A stretch of DNA of 11,817 bases. It comes from an uncultured Fretibacterium sp. (GTDB lineage Bacteria > Synergistota > Synergistia > Synergistales > Aminobacteriaceae). The translations under genes and the position numbers were made by a program. A model generated the notes under the pieces. It was not told the DNA's origin. It worked only from the letters and a program-made list of their open reading frames with translations, and searched no databases. Location of the stretch: the NCBI GenBank assembly GCA_937892105.1, contig CALAUZ010000024.1:1-11817 (forward strand), read 5' to 3'. Below are positions 6,909-11,817 of this stretch, one piece after another. Position 1 is the first letter of the stretch. Each line of letters begins with the position of its first letter.

Positions 6909-8579
6909 ATGACAGGCGAAAATAAGGCAGTAACAAAACTAAATGAGGCACTCAATGACGCGGTGAAATCGCTTGGAGCAGTGGATATTCATGCGGTATT
7001 CGAGCGCCCAAAGCACAAAGGACACGGAGACAGGGCGGCTAATGCTGCAATGAGGCTGGCAAAGTCAATGAAGGCTAATCCCCGTGATGTAGCGTCGAAA
7101 TTGTCAGAAGCACTGAAATCTGACGTTATCATGAAGACAGAGATAGCTGGGCCAGGTTTCTTGAACGTATTTCTCTCAGGGAAATTCTACGCCGACGCAG
7201 TGAGCGATATTCTCACGCAGGGTGAACGTTACGGAGCTGTAAATCTCGGCAACAACAGGAGGATACAGGTAGAGTTTGTGAGCGCAAATCCTACAGGGCC
7301 GCTTCACATCGGACACGGAAGGGGAGCAGCAGTCGGAGATGCCGTAGCAAGGATACTCTCTTTCACCGGCTGGGACGTTCAGAGAGAATACTACGTGAAT
7401 GACAGCGGACTTCAGATTACAAATTTGGGGAAGTCAGCGCAGGCAAGATATTTTGAGCTTTTGGGAAAAAAAATTCCCTTTCCTGAGAATGGTTACAAGG
7501 GCGGGTATCTTTATGACATTGCCAGAGAGATAATTGAAGCTGAGGGCAATAAATTTCTTGATGTTCCGCCTGATGAAAGCCTCGAATACTTCAGGAAGTA
7601 TGCGTCGGAGAAAATAATGTCAGGGATACGTGAAGACCTTGACACATTCAGGGTAAAATTCGATGAGTTTTTCTCGGAAGGATACCTGCATAAGAATGGC
7701 CTTGTGAAATCCGCAATGGACGAGCTGAAAACTTCCGGCTATGCGTACGAACAGGACGGAGCGTTATGGTTCAGGACTGAAGACACGATAGGCGATGACA
7801 AAGACCGTGTATTGATACGTGCGAACGGTATACCGACATATTATGCTTCGGATATTGCCTATCACAGGAACAAGTTTATCACGCGAAAATTTGAACGTGT
7901 TATAGACGTATGGGGAGCAGATCATCACGGATACATAGCGCGAATGAAAGCGGCGATAAAGGCAATGGGGAAAAATCCTGACGACTTCAACGTTCTGCTG
8001 ATACAACTGGTAAATCTTCTGAGAAACGGAAAAATCGTAACGATGTCAACGCGTTCAGGAGAGTTTATAACACTTCGCGATGTAATCAATGAGGCAGGAA
8101 TTGACGCAACACGTTTCTTCTTCCTCATGAGGCGTTCGGACAGCCAATTAGACTTCGACATTGAGTTAGCAAAGAAGCAGGGCAACGACAACCCGGTGTA
8201 TTACGTACAATATGCGCACGCAAGGATATCGGGCATACTGAGGGAATACGCAGCAAGAGGCGGCAATATTGAGGCTGAAGGCGCAGACAACATAGTACCA
8301 GAAATATTCGACAACGAAGACGCGAGAGAACTTGCCGATGTATTGTCGATGTATCCAGACGCAGTACGTGAAGCCTCAGAGGACGAAGCACCGCAAATTC
8401 TGACGGGATACGTTCTAAATCTAGCAGGAATATTCCACTCATTCTACAACACGAACAGGATAATAGATGAGCCTGACGTTAGAATAAGAGCAGGAAGGAT
8501 AAGCCTTGTGAGGGCGGCAAAGATAGTGATATCGTCATGTTTAGGGCTTCTGGGAGTTACTGCGCCGGAGAGAATGTGA
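6909..8579 (+). CDS. argS: Arginyl-tRNA synthetase
   Basis: The enzyme charges tRNA-Arg with arginine using ATP. The 556-residue product is of normal length. It shows the ArgS N-terminal additional domain (about 1-110), the class I motif NPTGPLHIGHGRGAAVGD with H133-I-G-H136, then VQREYYVNDSG (ArgS-specific), GADHHGY, and the second class I loop as T378-M-S-T-R (a KMSK variant normal for many ArgS proteins) followed by SGEFITLRDV. The family stretch DNPVYYVQYAHARI precedes the C-terminal DALR anticodon-binding helices ending in TAPERM. GAGG (6898-6901) lies 7 bases before the ATG and overlaps the preceding stop region. Its stop is one base from the ftsB-like start. Confidence 0.98.
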   Translation: MTGENKAVTKLNEALNDAVKSLGAVDIHAVFERPKHKGHGDRAANAAMRLAKSMKANPRDVASKLSEALKSDVIMKTEIAGPGFLNVFLSGKFYADAVSDILTQGERYGAVNLGNNRRIQVEFVSANPTGPLHIGHGRGAAVGDAVARILSFTGWDVQREYYVNDSGLQITNLGKSAQARYFELLGKKIPFPENGYKGGYLYDIAREIIEAEGNKFLDVPPDESLEYFRKYASEKIMSGIREDLDTFRVKFDEFFSEGYLHKNGLVKSAMDELKTSGYAYEQDGALWFRTEDTIGDDKDRVLIRANGIPTYYASDIAYHRNKFITRKFERVIDVWGADHHGYIARMKAAIKAMGKNPDDFNVLLIQLVNLLRNGKIVTMSTRSGEFITLRDVINEAGIDATRFFFLMRRSDSQLDFDIELAKKQGNDNPVYYVQYAHARISGILREYAARGGNIEAEGADNIVPEIFDNEDARELADVLSMYPDAVREASEDEAPQILTGYVLNLAGIFHSFYNTNRIIDEPDVRIRAGRISLVRAAKIVISSCLGLLGVTAPERM

Positions 8580-8580
8580 A

Positions 8581-8883
8581 ATGCCTACATTCAGGCAGCT
8601 GATATTTCTCGCACTGATAGTTCTTAGTCTGGCGATAACGTGGAGCTATTACCGTTTTGAACTGGACAGGATAGCGGAGATACGGGAGCAGATAGAGAAA
8701 AGCGAGGCAGTATTGAAGCAGAAGCGTGAAGCAGTTCGGGACTATAAAGAGAAGGTAGCGTTCTACAAGACGCAGGAAGGGGTAGAACATCTTGCGCGTG
8801 AACAGTATAACCTTGTAGGAAACGGCGAGAGGGTAATTCTTTTGAGAAGTCCCGACGTAACAGCCGAAAGCCCAGAGTTCTGA
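8581..8883 (+). CDS. Septum formation initiator, FtsB/DivIC-like
   Basis: The 100-residue product is a small bitopic membrane protein. A short N-terminus is followed by one transmembrane helix (about residues 6-24, LIFLALIVLSLAITWSYY), then a charged coiled coil (about 26-68, with repeated E/K/R and hydrophobic heptads), and a segment EHLAREQYNLVGNGERVILL that matches the end of FtsB/DivIC proteins ('ARE.y.lv..gE.v..l'). Known: the family bridges FtsL and FtsQ (DivIB) in the divisome outside the membrane. The ATG lies one base after the argS stop, with GGAG (8567-8570) 10 bases upstream inside argS, so translation is probably coupled. It is the last gene of the secA unit, closed by the terminator that follows. 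FtsB versus DivIC cannot be separated by sequence alone. Confidence 0.88.
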   Translation: MPTFRQLIFLALIVLSLAITWSYYRFELDRIAEIREQIEKSEAVLKQKREAVRDYKEKVAFYKTQEGVEHLAREQYNLVGNGERVILLRSPDVTAESPEF

Positions 8884-8896
8884 AGCAGAATAAATC

Positions 8897-8945
8897 CCCC
8901 CTCATGTGAGAGAACGTGAAGAGAACGTGAAGGGGAAAATTTTTG
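8897..8945 (+). terminator. Intrinsic terminator after the secA-argS-ftsB unit
   Basis: CCCCCTCATG (8897-8906) pairs with CGTGAAGGGG (8926-8935): ten positions with one C/A mismatch and one G-U pair. AAAATTTTTG follows. The 19-base loop is unusually long because it holds part of a perfect tandem duplication of AGAGAACGTGA (8909-8919 and 8920-8930). It lies 14 bases past the ftsB-like stop. Confidence 0.7.
8909..8930. repeat. Perfect 11-bp tandem duplication
   Basis: AGAGAACGTGA is present twice in direct contact. The second copy forms part of the terminator's 3' arm and the first fills the loop, as if a replication slip enlarged the loop. Confidence 0.8.
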
Positions 8946-8963
8946 TTCTGTCTTAGTAAACAT

Positions 8964-8984
8964 CCCCACGCCTAAAAGCGGGGG
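8964..8984 (+). repeat. Left-end stem-loop of the mini-element
   Basis: CCCCACGC and GCGGGGG form a seven-pair stem with one bulged A and the loop CTAAAA. The shared CTAAA loop and CCCC/GGGG core link it to the right-end stem-loop. It is not followed by a U-tract, so it is not a simple terminator. Confidence 0.6.
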
Positions 8985-8989
8985 CTTTC

Positions 8990-9200
8990 GGTGAAGTTTG
9001 CTCCATAGAGCCTTATTCGCCGGGGCTGGCTTACTTCAGCCTCTATCCGGTAGAGCTTTACACTTCATCCGGCTACTTGGTCTAGCACAGTGTGTGCAAT
9101 CGTTTTTACAGAACGTCTAACTGTCAGCCTTAATTACGCTTAAGATTTTCCAGACAGAACGTATTGAAATTGTCCGTCCAACCTGCAATCTTAACTCATT
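8990..9200 (+). ncRNA. Structured RNA, HEARO/omega-RNA-like (IscB-associated guide RNA scaffold)
   Basis: Pairing visible by eye: a closing stem GGTGAAGT (8990-8997) with ACTTCATC (9062-9069), enclosing three hairpins. These are GCTC/GAGC with loop CATA (9000-9011), GGCTG/CAGCC (9024-9028 with 9037-9041) and CTCTA/TAGAG (9041-9055). ATAGAG (9005-9010) is also complementary to CTCTAT (9041-9046), a possible pseudoknot. Further hairpins are GCACA/TGTGC (9085-9097) and CGTT/AACG (9101-9115). A multi-branched RNA with a pseudoknot at the left end of an IS200/IS605-type element is what HEARO (the IscB omega RNA) looks like. In that family the RNA precedes the iscB gene and takes its guide from the flanking DNA upstream. 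The family match is from memory of the motif and unsearched; the folding is what I can see. The 3' limit is approximate. Confidence 0.45.
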
Positions 9201-9237
9201 AAAGGATTGACAAATTATAGCAAAAAAAGTAAAGTAA
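9201..9237 (+). pseudogene. Residual start and stop of a deleted element gene (iscB-like)
   Basis: AAAGGA (9201-9206) sits 10 bases before ATA GCA AAA AAA GTA AAG TAA (9217-9237). This looks like a ribosome site, a start (ATG changed to ATA) and a stop with almost the whole gene removed, immediately before the right-end stem-loop where the stop codon of an IscB/TnpB gene normally lies. This is inference from position; so few codons cannot be assigned by homology. TTGACA (9207-9212) with TAAAGT 17 bases on could be mistaken for a promoter here. Confidence 0.25.
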
Positions 9238-9286
9238 CGCACTTCCTCCCCATAGCTAAAGCAAGGGGTATCCGTGCGGCTTTTTT
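9238..9286 (+). repeat. Right-end stem-loop of the mini-element (also terminator-like)
   Basis: CGCAC (9238-9242) pairs with GTGCG (9274-9278). A symmetric 5x5 internal loop follows, then CCCC (9248-9251) with GGGG (9265-9268) and an inner GC/GC around TAAA. GGC and six T follow, so it can also end transcripts. I recall this 'GTAACGC..TTCCTCCCC..CTAAAGC..GGGGTATCCGTGCG' layout from the 3' ends of IS200/IS605-family elements. Confidence 0.55.
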
Positions 9287-9487
9287 GATGGACGTTCCTT
9301 CAGGGAGATTACCGCAGAACAATTCGCGCTCAAGTGCAATTATGCTGTCTCTGTCGCTGGGGTCAGTCTGGTTAATCTTCCAGCAAATATGGCGGCAACG
9401 GGACATTTCCCCATGAGCCTGTGCAAGATACTCTGGGTCTCTGATGTAGTAGGATATTCCGTTCCTAAGGTCATCGAAAACGCTCGT
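9287..9487 (-). pseudogene. Sugar O-acetyltransferase (maltose/galactoside type), N-terminal fragment
   Basis: Reading the minus strand from 9487 gives about 67 codons without a stop that match the N-terminal Mac domain of LacA/Maa-type acetyltransferases: SVFDDLRNGISYYIRDPEYL, then MSRCRHICWKINQTDPSDR, ALERELFCG and LPEGTSI. At 9287 the frame runs into the mini-element, exactly where the left-handed beta-helix (usually TPPF...) should begin, so the CoA- and sugar-binding part is missing. Known: the family transfers acetyl from acetyl-CoA to sugars. The codon where the Met belongs is ACG (9485-9487), with no Shine-Dalgarno site, so the start also seems lost. It would follow the aldo/keto reductase directly (three bases after its TAG), suggesting a former reductase-acetyltransferase operon. 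No C-terminal half is visible on the far side of the element. Confidence 0.7.
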
Positions 9488-9489
9488 AT

Positions 9490-10485
9490 CTAAAATGCGT
9501 GCTGTTTTGTGTGTGCAACGTAAGGAGCTTCGAGAGCCGCAATTTCTTCCTGTGTCAAATTAATATCAACAGCAGAAGCAGCTTCCTCGACATGTTTTAC
9601 GCTTGTAGTGCCTACGACAGGTGAGCATATATAGGGTTTACTGAGCATCCACGCTAGGGCTTCCTGAGCCATTGAACGGCCATGTTCACGTGCGACCTTC
9701 TCCAGGTTGTCAACAACAGCCTTATCCTGAGCAGCCGTCTTCTCCGTCCAAACCATAGGGCTTACCCCGTCAATCTTGGTGCGTGCCGTCTGAGTTCCCC
9801 AAGCATGGGCACATCTTCCGCCGGCAAGAGGGCTCCAAGGGTTCACACCGACTTTTCGGTCAAGGCAGAGAGGCATCATCTCGTGTTCTTCCTCGCGGTA
9901 AATGAGGTTGTACTGGTTCTGCATGGTGATGAACTTTGTCCAGCCATGACGTTCCGCAATGTTCTGCAACCTCTCGAACTGCCACGCGTCCATTGTGCAA
10001 GCCCCGATGTATCGTGCCTTCCCTGACTTCACAACATCGTGAAGTGCCTCCATGATTTCCTCCATAGGAGTGAAAGGGTCAAGCCTGTGTATCTGGTAGA
10101 GGTCAACGTAATCGAGGCCTAGACGCTGTAGACTGTGGTCAATTTCGGCCAATATGTTTTTGCGGGAAGAACCGCCGCCATTGGGTTTACCAGCGCGCAT
10201 TTCAAAGTTTACCTTTGTTGCAACGACAATCTCATCGCGGTTAAGGCCGAACTCGCGGATTAATTTCCCCGTAATCTCTTCACTGCTTCCGAGCTGGTAT
10301 ACATTTGCGGTGTCGAAGAAGTTTACACCGAGTTCAACGGCTTTTCGGAAGAGGGGTTTAGCGTCCTCAAAGACCATAGCCCAAGGGAATACACCATTTT
10401 CTGAACCCGGCTTGCCAAAGCTCATCATTCCGAGACATATGCGCGAGACATCTACGCCGCTGCTGCCGAGTTTCACATACTTCAT
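9490..10485 (-). CDS. Aldo/keto reductase, YajO-like
   Basis: The 331-residue product is an NADPH-dependent cytoplasmic (beta/alpha)8-barrel oxidoreductase. The catalytic tetrad is complete: D58 (DTANVY), Y63, K91 (VVATKV) and H133 (YQIHR). Further family stretches are GSSEEITGK, SLQRLGLDYVDLYQIHR, GKARYIGA, NQYNLIYREEE, WSPLAGGR and the cofactor-binding GTTS near the C-terminus. Similarity runs end to end with E. coli YajO (which can act on sugar-phosphate-type aldehydes), and the length is comparable. I have not assigned the symbol because orthology cannot be checked. The start is ATG 10483-10485 with AAGGAG (complement of 10497-10502) 11 bases upstream. It is divergent from a LysR regulator and was probably co-transcribed with the broken acetyltransferase. 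The true substrate is unknown. Confidence 0.92.
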   Translation of the reverse strand: MKYVKLGSSGVDVSRICLGMMSFGKPGSENGVFPWAMVFEDAKPLFRKAVELGVNFFDTANVYQLGSSEEITGKLIREFGLNRDEIVVATKVNFEMRAGKPNGGGSSRKNILAEIDHSLQRLGLDYVDLYQIHRLDPFTPMEEIMEALHDVVKSGKARYIGACTMDAWQFERLQNIAERHGWTKFITMQNQYNLIYREEEHEMMPLCLDRKVGVNPWSPLAGGRCAHAWGTQTARTKIDGVSPMVWTEKTAAQDKAVVDNLEKVAREHGRSMAQEALAWMLSKPYICSPVVGTTSVKHVEEAASAVDINLTQEEIAALEAPYVAHTKQHAF

Positions 10486-10487
10486 TT

Positions 10488-10570
10488 ACGATTACTCTCC
10501 TTCTTATGAAATGCACTAATCTTAGCCTCAAGCAATCAAAATATCCAATCGTAACATTCTATTGACGATT
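10488..10570. promoter_or_regulatory. Dyad operator candidate and reductase promoter in the divergent intergenic region
   Basis: AATCGT (10547-10552) and ACGATT (10565-10570) form an inverted repeat with a 12-base spacer. A third ACGATT (10488-10493) lies between the reductase start and its ribosome site. On the minus strand a promoter candidate TTGGAT (complement of 10543-10548), 18 bases, TAAGAT (complement of 10519-10524) overlaps the left half-site. This layout fits a LysR-family regulator acting on a divergent target, but the motif is inferred from symmetry only. Confidence 0.4.
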
Positions 10571-10591
10571 AACAGAGATAATTATTATTGT

Positions 10592-10603
10592 GAGGGGTAT
10601 AAT
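10592..10603 (+). promoter_or_regulatory. Perfect TATAAT box close to the lysR-type start
   Basis: TATAAT (10598-10603) would place the transcript start near 10610, one or two bases before the ATG at 10612, giving a near-leaderless message. GAGGGG (10592-10597) could be a Shine-Dalgarno site but is 14 bases away, longer than usual. An upstream alternative is TTGACG (10562-10567), 15 bases, TATTAT (10583-10588), which would put the GAGGGG on the transcript. Confidence 0.45.
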
Positions 10604-10611
10604 CATCAATT

Positions 10612-11499
10612 ATGGACACTAAGCAAATTGATTACGTTATTGAGTTAGCGCAGACTAAGAACTTTAACCGTGCTGCTGAGAACCTGTATATCTCACAGCC
10701 TGCTTTGACTTACCAGATTAAGGCTATAGAGTCGGAGGTAGGCTTTATGCTGTTTGAGCGTTCACCTAGAGGAGCAGTGCTTACTCCGGCGGGGGAACAA
10801 TTCTGCGTAACTCTGAGGAACATTCGCGACGAGTTCAAGCGTGCAGTTGAGCAGGGACAGAACTTCAGCACACATTACCGCACAAATATCACTATAGGAC
10901 TTCCTATGAGGAGCGCGGTACATTTTCTTCCTCAGGCAATAGAGAATTTCGAGAGCACTAATGAGGGAATGTCAGTAACTCCGCATTTTCTGGCACTCTA
11001 CGACACGTCATCATTCCTGAAGGGAGAAGAGGACATACTTTTTGCGCGTCATAACAACGTGAAGAACATACCCGGCATAAAGATTCACCCATTGTTCGAG
11101 AGCAGAATTTACCTCATCACCGAGAAGACGGACGAACTCGCAGGCAGAGACATAGTTCACCCGCAGGACTTGGCCGGAAGAGTCTTGATGGTAGGGGGAG
11201 GCTCTCCTCCAGAACTTCAGGCAGTGCAGAGAAGATTGATTGAGACGATGAATATACGCTACTTTAACAGCAATGACCGCGAGACGACCTTAACGAACAT
11301 TTCAGCGCATAAGGGAGTGTGTTTAGCACCTGGCTTCCTGAATGACCATAACGGCGAATTTGCTTGGACATTGTTTGACTGTCCGGAAAGAGTGAAATGT
11401 GTGCTGTGTACTCATAATGACGAGAAGCGGGAATGCGTGATAGACTTTGTGAAATTGTTGCAGAAGATATACCGTGAAAGTGAGGATTTCCCGTTATGA
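10612..11499 (+). CDS. LysR-family transcriptional regulator
   Basis: The 295-residue product has the usual LysR length and layout. An N-terminal winged helix-turn-helix (about 2-60; HTH around 18-37, FNRAAENLYISQPALTYQIK) is followed by the linker helix and a type 2 periplasmic-fold effector domain (about 88-295, with ITIGLP...FLPQAIENFE opening it). Known: such proteins bind as tetramers to dyads near divergent promoters and respond to a small ligand. Inferred: it controls the adjacent reductase, and itself, through the AATCGT-N12-ACGATT dyad. The start is the only sensible one, because the DNA-binding domain begins at residue 2, although no well-spaced ribosome site is present. The end overlaps the next gene (ATGA). 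The ligand is not predictable from the sequence. Confidence 0.95.
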   Translation: MDTKQIDYVIELAQTKNFNRAAENLYISQPALTYQIKAIESEVGFMLFERSPRGAVLTPAGEQFCVTLRNIRDEFKRAVEQGQNFSTHYRTNITIGLPMRSAVHFLPQAIENFESTNEGMSVTPHFLALYDTSSFLKGEEDILFARHNNVKNIPGIKIHPLFESRIYLITEKTDELAGRDIVHPQDLAGRVLMVGGGSPPELQAVQRRLIETMNIRYFNSNDRETTLTNISAHKGVCLAPGFLNDHNGEFAWTLFDCPERVKCVLCTHNDEKRECVIDFVKLLQKIYRESEDFPL

Positions 11500-11817
11500 G
11501 ACATTCATCAAAGAAGTTAGCGTTACTCTTTGTGTTGGTGCTGGTTATTGCAGTTAGCGGCAGTGATGCCCAAGCCTTCATTGTGAGGACTAAACCCGCT
11601 CCGGCAAAAAATGTCCGCAAAGTTACTCCAGCTCCCGTAAAGTCGACAGATATATACGTGAAGAAGGTTAATGCGTTCATCAAGGATTCCCGGTGGCAGC
11701 CTGGAACTGTTTATGGCGCATCCCAGAAGCCCAAGCTCTCGAAATATAGCTGTGTAGGGTGTTGTGCGTATGCGGCGGACTTTGTGCAGTACGTTTTCGG
11801 TAAGGAGTCTCCTCGAG
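11496..11817 (+). CDS. Secreted cysteine-peptidase-like protein (NlpC/P60- or CHAP-like), partial at 3' end
   Basis: ATG 11496 overlaps the regulator stop (ATGA), so translation is probably coupled. The frame runs to the window edge with 107 complete codons. Residues 1-27 are a signal peptide: HSSKK, hydrophobic LALLFVLVLVIAV, and cleavage predicted after A25-Q-A27. A Pro/Lys/Ala-rich linker (about 30-50) follows. From about residue 59 comes NAFIKDSRWQPGTVYG, then C86-x-x-C89-C90-AYAADFVQYVFG. A cysteine at the N-end of a helix with this aromatic pattern is how NlpC/P60 and CHAP amidases/peptidases begin, with the His expected beyond the window. Inferred role: peptidoglycan or surface-peptide hydrolysis outside the membrane. 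Its functional tie to the regulator is unclear. The fold assignment is tentative because the catalytic His is not in view. Confidence 0.65.
   Translation, partial: MRHSSKKLALLFVLVLVIAVSGSDAQAFIVRTKPAPAKNVRKVTPAPVKSTDIYVKKVNAFIKDSRWQPGTVYGASQKPKLSKYSCVGCCAYAADFVQYVFGKESPR

Larger units (their letters stand above)
8961..9286 (+). mobile_element. IS200/IS605-type mini-element without protein gene (IscB/HEARO-derived)
   Basis: Two related imperfect stem-loops bracket a structured non-coding body. The left (8964-8984) pairs CCCC-A-CGC with GCG-GGGG around CTAAAA. The right (9238-9278) pairs CGCAC/GTGCG and CCCC/GGGG around GCTAAAGC. Both share the layout AGTAA...CCCC..CTAAA..GGGG..T(T/A)(T/C)CGTG or close to it, as expected of the subterminal palindromes bound by IS200/IS605 Y1 transposases. 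There are no inverted terminal repeats, which also fits that family. On the right, recognisable acetyltransferase coding sequence resumes at 9287, giving a sharp boundary. The left boundary is less certain: it could instead lie just after GTGA (8991-8994). No transposase or nuclease frame remains. Family assignment is by pattern; a mini-element of another type is possible. Confidence 0.5.

Noticed and set aside
8891..9160. CRISPR-like or riboswitch-like reading of the repeats and hairpins
   Set aside because: Only two adjoining 11-bp copies and a separated 9-bp repeat (ACAGAACGT at 9108 and 9154) are present, with no regular spacers; no riboswitch-regulated gene follows on this strand.
9207..9235. 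TTGACA-N17-TAAAGT as a promoter
   Set aside because: Any transcript would run at once into the right-end hairpin and T-tract, with no gene after it on that strand; probably part of the deleted gene's leader.
9207..9416. Plus-strand frame starting with TTG across the mini-element's right end
   Set aside because: It is antisense to the acetyltransferase fragment and crosses the right-end hairpin; no family resemblance.
11264..11683. Minus-strand 139-codon frame
   Set aside because: Antisense to the LysR-type regulator and the secreted peptidase-like gene, both of which have clear domain features.

Overview
The window looks like chromosomal DNA of an anaerobic, probably gut- or rumen-associated bacterium of moderate GC. 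A member of the Synergistetes is my best guess, from the general look of SecA, the LysR regulator and the lipid-A-type oxidoreductase. That placement is an inference; no 16S rRNA or other decisive marker is present. TGA is used as a normal stop codon (argS, the lysR-type gene).

Left part (1-2300). The first ~600 bases hold no convincing intact gene. There is one decayed-looking minus-strand reading frame with an in-frame TGA (291-554), a small hairpin, and a doubtful 52-residue ORF. A minus-strand Gfo/Idh/MocA oxidoreductase (845-1810) follows. It resembles UDP-GlcNAc 3-dehydrogenases of lipid A synthesis but has no lipid A gene beside it. It diverges from a 110-residue protein with a CxCPxC tail, of the small family often mislabelled 'Hsp90'.

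Central operon (2381-8883, plus strand). The order is secA, a secreted DUF3857/transglutaminase-fold-like protein, argS and an ftsB/divIC-like gene, with gaps of 0, 10 and 1 bases and a terminator after ftsB. Protein export, envelope, translation and division genes are therefore probably co-transcribed. The second gene starts with TTG directly at the secA stop and seems to lack the transglutaminase catalytic cysteine.

Mobile-element scar (about 8961-9487). Two related stem-loops with a shared CTAAA loop motif bracket a strongly structured, ORF-less segment. I interpret it as an IS200/IS605-type mini-element carrying a HEARO/IscB-type (omega) RNA whose protein gene has been deleted to a few codons. 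Its right end abuts the N-terminal part of a sugar O-acetyltransferase gene that has lost its C-terminal two thirds and apparently its ATG (now ACG). This is the most interesting part of the window.

Right part (9490-11817). A YajO-type aldo/keto reductase on the minus strand is divergent from a LysR-family regulator, with a dyad operator candidate between them. The arrangement suggests that the regulator controls the reductase and, before its disruption, the acetyltransferase downstream. A secreted cysteine-peptidase-like protein overlaps the end of the regulator (ATGA) and runs off the window.
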